Assembly: GCA_030625995.1 (NCBI GenBank)
Contig: DAOUPU010000188.1
Location: forward strand, 1-5,017
Direction of reading: 5' to 3'
DNA: 5,017 nucleotides
Source: Flavobacteriaceae bacterium
GTDB taxonomy: Bacteria; Bacteroidota; Bacteroidia; Flavobacteriales; Flavobacteriaceae
A program made the translations under genes and the position numbers. Shown here piece after piece: positions 1 to 5,017 of the stretch (positions within the stretch are counted from its first letter, which is position 1; each line of letters begins with the position of its first letter). The notes beneath the pieces were generated by a model. The model made no database searches. It was not told the origin of the DNA and saw only the letters and a program-made list of their open reading frames with translations.

Positions 1-255
1 ACCTATGTACATAGAATAGGAAGAACAGGGCGGGCAGGGTTGACCGGTGTGGCTTATTCTTTTTGCTCAGCAGACGAGAAGGAATATATAAGTACAATTC
101 AGAAATTAATTAACCAGCAAATAACTATTGAGGAAGATCATACATATCCTTTAGATCCTAAAGCCAAAGCTGAAGTTCACAAAAGGAAAGGCAGCAAGTA
201 TAAGAAAGGTAGAAAATCCCAGGCCTCTAAAAAGAAAAAGAAACGTTGGTATTAA
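1..255 (+). CDS. DEAD-box RNA helicase, C-terminal end (partial, 5' end outside window)
   Basis: The frame is open from base 1 and ends at TAA 253-255, giving the last 84 residues. It begins with TYVHRIGRTGRAG, which is helicase motif VI (HRIGRTGR) of superfamily 2 DEAD-box ATP-dependent RNA helicases; the arginines of this motif contact ATP and help couple hydrolysis to RNA strand separation. The following G-x-A-Y-S-F-C-S and D-E-K-E-Y segments match the end of the second RecA-like domain. From about residue 57 the protein becomes a strongly basic tail rich in Lys, Arg, Gly and Ser and ends KKKKKRWY, typical of the RNA-binding extensions of RhlE-like helicases, which act in the cytoplasm in ribosome assembly or RNA turnover. 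The family call is secure. The RhlE subtype is inferred from the short basic tail, because motifs Q to V are outside the window. A TTG at 40-42 lies within the conserved motif region and is not the start. Confidence 0.93.
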   Translation, partial: TYVHRIGRTGRAGLTGVAYSFCSADEKEYISTIQKLINQQITIEEDHTYPLDPKAKAEVHKRKGSKYKKGRKSQASKKKKKRWY

Positions 256-272
256 TATATTAGAGAACAGTA

Positions 273-935
273 ATGGGTAAAACAGCGATAATTTTGGGTG
301 CTACAGGTTTGACGGGTAGTATTATTTTAGATAAATTACTTGAAGATGACAGGTATTCCATAATAAAGTTATTTTCTCGAAAAAGAGTAGAAAATAATAA
401 CCCGAAAATTGTTGAATATATTGGTAACCTTTTTGAGTTAGAAAAGTTTAAAAAAGATTTCACTGCCGATGAGGTCTTCTGTTGTATTGGAACGACTGGC
501 AAGAATACTCCTGATAAAACAATTTATAGAAAAATAGATTATGGAATTCCTTTGTCAGCAGCCAAACTATGTGTTGAAAATGGGATAGATACTTTTTTAG
601 TTGTATCATCTCTCGGAGCAGACCCTAAAAGCACCATATTTTATAATAGAACTAAAGGAGATATGGAACAAGCTGTTCTAAAAGAAAATATATTGAATAC
701 TTATGTATTAAGACCATCTTTTATTCTTGGAAAAAGAAAAGAAAATCGAATTGGAGAAAGTATTGGAAAAGCAATGTTTAATTCTTTTCAATTTTTACTA
801 ATTGGCAGATTAAAGAAATACCGGGCTATAGAAGCTGATAGTATTGCCAGCGCAATGATTTATCTTGCCGATACAAAAACAACAGATGTACATATTATAG
901 AATCTGATAAAATTAAAGATTTTACAATAAATTAA
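273..935 (+). CDS. NAD(P)-binding atypical SDR / HTATIP2-like oxidoreductase
   Basis: This is a complete 220-residue protein. Residues 4-15 form a beta strand followed by the Rossmann glycine motif G9-A-T-G12-L-T-G15, the nucleotide-binding signature of atypical (NmrA/TIP30-like) short-chain dehydrogenases. The segment V-S-S-L-G-A-D (S112/S113) followed by Y124-N-R-T-K128 supplies a candidate Ser-Tyr-Lys triad, so catalytic capacity appears retained. An L-R-P-S-F-I-L-G segment after the active site is typical of this family, in which it precedes the substrate pocket. No signal peptide or membrane segment is seen, so it should be cytosolic. The substrate is unknown; family members include reductases and redox-sensing proteins. 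The ATG at 273 is preceded by an in-frame TAG at 261-263, so it is the first possible start. There is no strong Shine-Dalgarno sequence. The gene begins 17 nt after the helicase stop, which suggests cotranscription. The family call is strong, but physiological function cannot be assigned. Confidence 0.88.
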   Translation: MGKTAIILGATGLTGSIILDKLLEDDRYSIIKLFSRKRVENNNPKIVEYIGNLFELEKFKKDFTADEVFCCIGTTGKNTPDKTIYRKIDYGIPLSAAKLCVENGIDTFLVVSSLGADPKSTIFYNRTKGDMEQAVLKENILNTYVLRPSFILGKRKENRIGESIGKAMFNSFQFLLIGRLKKYRAIEADSIASAMIYLADTKTTDVHIIESDKIKDFTIN

Positions 936-1016
936 AAGTGTAGCTCTAGCCAAATGAGGTTGTTGTATTTTTACTAACTACATGAATATAAATTATTCAA
1001 AACAAAGACATTTATT
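936..1016 (+). other. Short intergenic leader before the DUF1028 gene
   Basis: This is an 81-nt A/T-rich gap. TATTTTTA at 966-973 matches seven of eight positions of the Bacteroidota -7 consensus TAnnTTTG, but I see no TTG about 20 nt upstream, so it is not called as a promoter. No hairpin followed by a T tract is visible, so readthrough from the SDR gene is possible. The start codon at 1017 is preceded by an A-rich stretch rather than a Shine-Dalgarno sequence. Confidence 0.4.
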
Positions 1017-2018
1017 ATGCGAAAAACAGTTTTTAGAGTTGTCATACTATTTAGTATTCTTTTTATTTCGAACTCATCATTTTCACAGGTTTACCTGGAT
1101 CAATTTGCTCATACTTTTTCTATTGTTGCCCGAGATGTCAAAACAGGAGAAATGGCCGTGGGAGTTCAAAGTCACTGGTTTTCAGTAGGTACCTTGGTCA
1201 CTTGGGGGAAATCCGGGGTTGGTGTGGTAGCAACACAATCATTTATTAATCCGGCTTACGGACCCGATGGATTGAAACTGATGGAGGAAGGGAAGAGTGC
1301 TGCGGAAGTTTTAGAATATTTAGTTGCACAAGATGGAGGTAAAGATGTAAGACAGGTAGCCATGTTAGATGCTAATGGAAGTGTTTCGGCATTTACGGGT
1401 GATAAGTGTATTGACTATGCAAATCAGATCATTGGCGACAATTTTTCTGTTCAGGCCAATATGATGCTTAATGATAAGGTAGTACCCGCAATGGCAAAAA
1501 CTTATCAAGAGAATAGTGGTTTGCCATTAGCTGAAAGAGTTTTAAAAGTATTGCAAGCCGCGCAAAAAGCTGGTGGAGACATCCGTGGAAAACAATCGGC
1601 AGCGCTAATTGTTGTGGGGAGTAAAAAAGTTATGGAAACCTGGAATGATAAATCAATTGATATAAGAGTAGATGATCATCAAGAGCCTTTGTTGGAGCTG
1701 GAAAGGTTGTTAAATGTACATTATGCTTATGAACATATGAATAAAGGCGATCTGGCAGTAGAGCATAATGATATGAAAACTGCATTAAAAGAATATGGTG
1801 CCGCTCAAAAAATGTTTCCTGAAAATTTAGAAATGAAATATTGGACAGCTGTTGCTTTGGCGAATAACAAGAATATGGAAAAGGCCTTACCAATTTTTAA
1901 AGAAGTTTTTAAAAAAGACAAAAACTGGAAGGAATTAACTACAAGATTACCCAAATCCGGATTGTTAATGGTTTCTGAAAAGGATTTGCAAAAGATACTT
2001 TCACTTAATATGAGGTAA
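1017..2018 (+). CDS. Secreted DUF1028 protein (Ntn-hydrolase-like) with TPR-like C-terminus
   Basis: This is a complete 333-residue protein. Residues 1-23 form a signal peptide: a basic start (R2, K3, R7), a hydrophobic core at about 5-17, and S-F-S before Q24 as the likely cleavage site. Export to the periplasm or beyond is therefore predicted, with no lipobox cysteine. Residues 32 to about 220 match DUF1028: it opens H-T-F-S-I-V-A-R-D, continues through G-V-G-V-V-A-T-Q-S-F and N-P-x-Y-G-P-x-G, and has F-S-V-Q-x-N-M and G-K-Q-S-A-A-L near the end. The family has an Ntn-hydrolase-like fold, but I know of no firmly established reaction. Residues about 224-305 are predicted helical and resemble one or two TPR-type helix pairs (A-L-K-E-Y-G-A-A near 255; E-K-A-L-P-I-F-K-E near 290). 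Some family members instead carry a putative peptidoglycan-binding C-terminal domain, which this region may overlap. The start at 1017 is chosen because it opens the signal peptide. Assignment to the family is strong; the enzymatic role is unknown. Confidence 0.9.
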   Translation: MRKTVFRVVILFSILFISNSSFSQVYLDQFAHTFSIVARDVKTGEMAVGVQSHWFSVGTLVTWGKSGVGVVATQSFINPAYGPDGLKLMEEGKSAAEVLEYLVAQDGGKDVRQVAMLDANGSVSAFTGDKCIDYANQIIGDNFSVQANMMLNDKVVPAMAKTYQENSGLPLAERVLKVLQAAQKAGGDIRGKQSAALIVVGSKKVMETWNDKSIDIRVDDHQEPLLELERLLNVHYAYEHMNKGDLAVEHNDMKTALKEYGAAQKMFPENLEMKYWTAVALANNKNMEKALPIFKEVFKKDKNWKELTTRLPKSGLLMVSEKDLQKILSLNMR

Positions 2019-2236
2019 TTTAAAATTTCAAAATAAGCTTTTATAAAAATTATTTATTTTTGTTTCAGAACTGATCTTCTCAGTGAACTGATGTTATAAT
2101 TCTTGGATTCATGATCTCGTTCTTTACCTAAATTTTTATGTTTTATTGTTTTTGGAAATGTCCGATTTACGGAGTTGAATAATTTAAATTGTAACAATCA
2201 TATCTGTTTATCGTCCTATGTGGAAATAAATTATTT
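2019..2236 (+). other. A/T-rich intergenic region upstream of the M61 peptidase gene
   Basis: This 218-nt gap contains no convincing gene; translation in all frames is interrupted or short. It is A/T-rich, with a run of T-rich sequence at 2050-2065. A short direct repeat GAACTGAT (2068-2075 and 2085-2092) flanks a 5-bp stem ACTGA/TCAGT. I found no GC-rich stem plus T tract that would be a clear terminator for the DUF1028 gene. The length is enough to hold a separate promoter and a 5' leader for the downstream gene. The peptidase start has only a weak GGA 12 nt upstream, as expected in Bacteroidota. Confidence 0.5.
2055..2062 (+). promoter_or_regulatory. Possible Bacteroidota -7 element (TATTTTTG)
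   Basis: TATTTTTG is an exact match to the TAnnTTTG -7 consensus known for the Bacteroidota primary sigma factor, located in the gap before the M61 peptidase gene. I cannot find the expected TTG -33 element at the usual spacing upstream, and in sequence this A/T-rich such a match can arise by chance. If real, transcription would begin near 2069 and leave a leader of about 168 nt before the start codon at 2237. Confidence 0.22.
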
Positions 2237-4039
2237 ATGAATTCTTTTTCTGCTTTAAAATCACCTTTATTATCATTCATCACTAGCCTAATTGTAATTT
2301 CAGGGCTTGTTGGTCAAAATACAGATCCTGTCAATTTTGAGGTCAATCTGAATGATCTTACGGAGGATACTTTCAAAGTTATGGTCAGTTCTCCTGATCT
2401 GAGCAATGATAACAATATATTTCAATTTGCTTCCACTGCACCCGGGACCTATCAAACTCAGGATATTGGCAGATTTGTGAATGATTTTAAAGCCTTCAAT
2501 AAAAAAGGTAAAGAATTAAAGACCGAACGGATTTCTGTAAATCAGTTTCTCCTTGATAATCCGAAAAAAATTACAAGAATTGAATATACTATATCAGATA
2601 TATGGGATACTGAAGTTGACAGTAATAGAGTTTACAGAATGTGTGGTACATCCATTGAAAAGGACCATGTTCTGATCAATGGACATGGAGTTTTTGGATA
2701 TTTTAAAGGTATGCAATCGAATCCCGTAAATGTTACATTAAATTATCCGGAAGAATGGGTGGTGGGTACTGCTTTGAACAAAAATGGTTCTGGAAGTTAT
2801 GGTGCGGATACATTCGATCATTTAGTGGATTCGCCTATTTTATTGGGTCGGTTATCAAAGGCATCTACCAACATTGATGGAACTTTGGTGGATATTTATA
2901 CATACTCAAAAACGGATATGATAAGATCTGATCAAATTTTGCTTTCCATGGAGGAAATGTTGAATGCCGCAAGCCTTTTTATTGATGGTCTGCCAGTAGA
3001 TCGCTATACGTTCTTATTTCATTTTGAGGATAAATCTGAAGGAGCATGGGAACATTCTTATAGTTCCACTTACATCATGCATGAGGATGATTGGGAGACT
3101 ATGGCAAAAGGAGTAAAGGATATTGCAGCGCATGAATTTTTTCATATCGTAACTCCTCTTAATATACATAGCGAAGTGATCGAAGTGTTTAATTTTGAAA
3201 CTCCTATAACCTCTGATCATCTTTGGCTATATGAAGGTACAACTGAGTGGGCAGCAAATATGATGTTATTCAGAAGTGGACAACTTTCCTTGGATGAGTA
3301 TTTATTCGTATTGCACAATAAAGCAGAACAAAGTGAAAGTTATTATGACAACAGTATTTCCTTAGTTGAACTGGCCAGAACTAGTTTTACTGAGGAAGGA
3401 CAAAAGAACTATGGAAATATATATCAGAAAGGAGCGCTAGTCGCTGAGTTACTGAATATTAGGTTATTAGAATTGTCTAAAGGAAATTTTGGCCTAAGAG
3501 AAGTTATTATCAACTTAGCAGAAAAATATGGCCCGAACAGACCATTTGATGAAAAATCCTTTTTCAAAGAATTTTCTAAAGAAACCTTTCCAGAGGTAGA
3601 AGATTTTTTTAACAAATATGTAATGATGGCAGGTTCCTTACCATTTGAGGACTATTTTAATAAAATTGGTATAAAATATATTGAAAGTGAGGTATCTAAA
3701 ACAAAATCTAAGTTCCCTTACCGTCTTAGATTAATGAACGATAAATTAGTAATGCAAAAGGTTACTGAAGAAGGTGAGTCTACCGGAATAAAAAAAGGAG
3801 ATATTCTACTTTCTATAGACGGAGAAGAGGCCAATATGAAAACAATTTATAAAATATATCAGAACTACCCTGATAAGAAGTCGGGAACGCCAATACAACT
3901 GGAATTAGAAAGAGATGGTCAAAAATTAAAAATTGAATCTACGATGGTAGAAAAGATAGATAAGCATGTATTTGTTCTTGATCCAGACGCAAGTGCAGAA
4001 CAAATTTCTCTTAGAAAAAAATGGATGAGTGCTTTATAG
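2237..4039 (+). CDS. Exported M61-family zinc metallopeptidase with PDZ domain
   Basis: This is a complete 600-residue protein, the usual size for M61 (glycyl aminopeptidase-like) enzymes. Residues 1-26 form a signal peptide with hydrophobic core at about 10-25 and likely cleavage before Q27, so it should act in the periplasm or outside the cell. Residues about 31-180 correspond to the M61 N-terminal beta domain. The catalytic domain contains H299-E-F-F-H303, the gluzincin zinc motif, and L-W-L-Y-E333-G-T-T-E-W, whose E333 is the expected third zinc ligand 30 residues after H303; E300 would be the catalytic base. Both motifs are intact. The segment after the motif reads I-V-T-P-L-N-I-H-S-E instead of the classical W-N-x-K-R type, marking a divergent subgroup. 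Residues about 493-572 form a PDZ domain (G-I-K-K-G-D-I-L-L-S-I-D-G around 517-529). The family removes N-terminal residues, classically Gly or Ala, from peptides; the substrate here is unknown. No other in-frame ATG lies between the upstream stop at 2192-2194 and 2237. Confidence 0.94.
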   Translation: MNSFSALKSPLLSFITSLIVISGLVGQNTDPVNFEVNLNDLTEDTFKVMVSSPDLSNDNNIFQFASTAPGTYQTQDIGRFVNDFKAFNKKGKELKTERISVNQFLLDNPKKITRIEYTISDIWDTEVDSNRVYRMCGTSIEKDHVLINGHGVFGYFKGMQSNPVNVTLNYPEEWVVGTALNKNGSGSYGADTFDHLVDSPILLGRLSKASTNIDGTLVDIYTYSKTDMIRSDQILLSMEEMLNAASLFIDGLPVDRYTFLFHFEDKSEGAWEHSYSSTYIMHEDDWETMAKGVKDIAAHEFFHIVTPLNIHSEVIEVFNFETPITSDHLWLYEGTTEWAANMMLFRSGQLSLDEYLFVLHNKAEQSESYYDNSISLVELARTSFTEEGQKNYGNIYQKGALVAELLNIRLLELSKGNFGLREVIINLAEKYGPNRPFDEKSFFKEFSKETFPEVEDFFNKYVMMAGSLPFEDYFNKIGIKYIESEVSKTKSKFPYRLRLMNDKLVMQKVTEEGESTGIKKGDILLSIDGEEANMKTIYKIYQNYPDKKSGTPIQLELERDGQKLKIESTMVEKIDKHVFVLDPDASAEQISLRKKWMSAL

Positions 4040-4059
4040 TATAAAAAACTTACTATAAA
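4033..4059. terminator. Inverted repeat spanning both convergent stop codons; possible weak bidirectional terminator
   Basis: TTTATAGTA (4033-4041) and TACTATAAA (4051-4059) are perfect 9-base inverted repeats around a 9-nt A-rich loop. The stem includes the TAG stop of the peptidase gene (4037-4039) and, on the other strand, the TAG stop of uvrB (4055-4053). The same hairpin would form in both transcripts. The stem has only one G-C pair per arm and is not followed by a U run on either strand, so efficient intrinsic termination is doubtful. It remains the only hairpin in the 13-nt gap between the two convergent genes. Confidence 0.4.
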
Positions 4060-5017
4060 TACTCCTGCAACTCTTTGATCTCATCACGTAATTTAGCGGC
4101 AATCAAAAAATCTAATGCTTTGGCGGCAGCTTCCATGTTTTTTCTTTTCTCTCGTATGCGTTTTTCTATTTCAGGTCTTTTCAAATATTGCAAATCCTGT
4201 TCCGCAGCTTTTGTATTTGCAGATTCATATTGGTAGGATGCAATCTCTTTTTTAGTAAGTGTATTGTCAATTGCTTTCTGAATCTGTTTTGGACTGATAT
4301 TATTTTCAGTATTGTAAGCTATTTGTTTTTCTCTCCTTCTAATTGTTTCATCAATCGTAAGTTGCATGCTCCTGGTTATTTTGTCTGCATACATGATTGC
4401 TTTCCCATTGATATTTCTTGCGGCTCTTCCAACAGTTTGAGTAAGTGATCTGTGGCTACGCAAAAACCCTTCTTTATCCGCATCTAAAATGGCCACTAAG
4501 GAAACCTCAGGCAGATCGAGCCCTTCTCTTAAAAGATTAACGCCTATAAGAACATCGAATAATCCTCTTCTTAGATCGTGCATTATTTCCACTCTTTCCA
4601 AAGTGTCTACATCAGAATGGATGTATCGGCATCTAATATGTATTCTTGTCAAGTATTTTGTCAACTCTTCTGCCATACGTTTCGTTAGCGTTGTTACCAA
4701 AACCCGTTCATCCTTAGACACTCTTTGTTGAATTTCTTCAATCAGATCGTCAATTTGATTCAAGCTGGGACGCACTTCAATTTCGGGATCTAATAGCCCT
4801 GTCGGACGAATAACTTGTTCAACAAAAACACCTTCGGATAATTTTAACTCATAATCTGCGGGCGTTGCACTAATAAAAAGAACTTGATTCTGTATTACCT
4901 CAAATTCTTCAAATTTTAAAGGTCGGTTATCCATGGCGGAAGGTAATCTAAAACCATATTCTACCAGATTTTCTTTTCTCGAGCGATCGCCACCGTACAT
5001 GGCGTGAACCTGAGGAA
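4053..5017 (-). CDS. uvrB: UvrABC excinuclease subunit B, C-terminal half (partial, 5' end outside window)
   Basis: The reverse-strand frame is open to the right edge and ends at TAG (4055-4053), giving 320 residues, a little under half of the roughly 670-residue UvrB. UvrB is the helicase-like damage-verification subunit of nucleotide excision repair: it is loaded by UvrA and recruits UvrC. Reading from 5015 leftwards: P-Q-V-H-A-M-Y-G-G-D-R-S-R-K, then F-R-L-P-S-A-M-D-N-R-P-L-K-F-E-E-F, both UvrB hallmarks; S-A-T-P-A-D-Y-E-L; R-P-T-G-L-L-D-P; then the second helicase domain with V-L-V-T-T-L-T-K-R-M-A-E-E-L, H-S-D-V-D-T-L-E-R, L-L-R-E-G-L-D-L-P-E-V-S-L-V (motif V) and Q-T-V-G-R-A-A-R-N (motif VI). 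The final roughly 37 residues form the UVR coiled coil that contacts UvrC. The ATG at 5000-4998 is internal (conserved G/A-M-Y), not the start. The gene converges on the M61 peptidase gene with a 13-nt gap. Walker A and the beta-hairpin lie outside the window. Confidence 0.98.
   Translation of the reverse strand, partial: PQVHAMYGGDRSRKENLVEYGFRLPSAMDNRPLKFEEFEVIQNQVLFISATPADYELKLSEGVFVEQVIRPTGLLDPEIEVRPSLNQIDDLIEEIQQRVSKDERVLVTTLTKRMAEELTKYLTRIHIRCRYIHSDVDTLERVEIMHDLRRGLFDVLIGVNLLREGLDLPEVSLVAILDADKEGFLRSHRSLTQTVGRAARNINGKAIMYADKITRSMQLTIDETIRRREKQIAYNTENNISPKQIQKAIDNTLTKKEIASYQYESANTKAAEQDLQYLKRPEIEKRIREKRKNMEAAAKALDFLIAAKLRDEIKELQEYL

Noticed and set aside
190..252. Lys-rich low-complexity end of the helicase frame as a possible frameshift artefact
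   Set aside because: Basic tails of this kind are usual in RhlE-like helicases and the frame closes cleanly at TAA 253-255.
260..502. Reverse-strand open frame of 80 codons over the start of the SDR gene
   Set aside because: It lies antisense to the Rossmann motif of a clear protein-coding gene and has no independent support.
982..1188. Open frame of 68 codons on the + strand overlapping the start of the DUF1028 gene
   Set aside because: It overlaps a well-supported signal peptide and conserved domain in another frame and shows no recognisable motif of its own.
2031..2055. AAATAA / TTATTT inverted repeat after the DUF1028 stop, followed by T-rich sequence
   Set aside because: The stem is six A/T pairs with a 13-nt loop, too weak to support a terminator call.
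2068..2092. Direct repeat GAACTGAT twice with a 5-bp stem ACTGA/TCAGT between
   Set aside because: The repeat is only 8 bp, occurs twice, and the stem is too short and lacks a T tract to call a terminator or a binding site.
2224..2236. A/T palindrome AAATAAATTATTT just before the M61 peptidase start, resembling 984-998 before the DUF1028 gene
   Set aside because: The similarity is limited to A/T-rich sequence at different distances from the two starts, as expected by chance in this composition; a one-base loop cannot fold as a hairpin.
4188..4731. Two + strand open frames (4188-4448 and 4489-4731) lying opposite uvrB
   Set aside because: They are antisense to strongly conserved UvrB helicase and UVR-linker sequence, and their translations resemble no known family.

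Overview
The window looks like ordinary chromosomal DNA from a low-GC member of the Bacteroidota. This is inferred from three things: strongly A/T-biased third codon positions, start codons preceded by A/T-rich leaders rather than clear Shine-Dalgarno sequences, and protein sequences of a Bacteroidota type (UvrB, the M61 peptidase variant, and a Lys-rich RhlE-like helicase tail). I cannot place it at genus level.

Layout from left to right: (1) bases 1-255 (+) encode the last 84 residues of a DEAD-box RNA helicase, cut by the left window edge; (2) 273-935 (+) encode a small atypical-SDR NAD(P)-binding protein, 17 nt downstream and probably cotranscribed with the helicase; (3) 1017-2018 (+) encode a secreted DUF1028 (Ntn-hydrolase-like) protein with a helical, TPR-like C-terminal extension; (4) a 218-nt A/T-rich gap follows, with one weak -7 promoter-like match; (5) 2237-4039 (+) encode an exported M61-family metallopeptidase with a C-terminal PDZ domain; (6) 4053-5017 (-) encode the C-terminal half of UvrB, converging on the peptidase gene and cut by the right window edge. 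The two convergent stop codons lie inside one perfect 9-bp inverted repeat.

The gene content is a mix of housekeeping functions (RNA remodelling, nucleotide excision repair) and envelope or secreted hydrolases. The DUF1028 protein and the M61 peptidase are both predicted to be exported, lie in tandem, and could act on periplasmic peptides or amides, but that link is inference. I saw no tRNA, rRNA, CRISPR array, insertion sequence, phage gene or convincing new system. The findings listed are modest.
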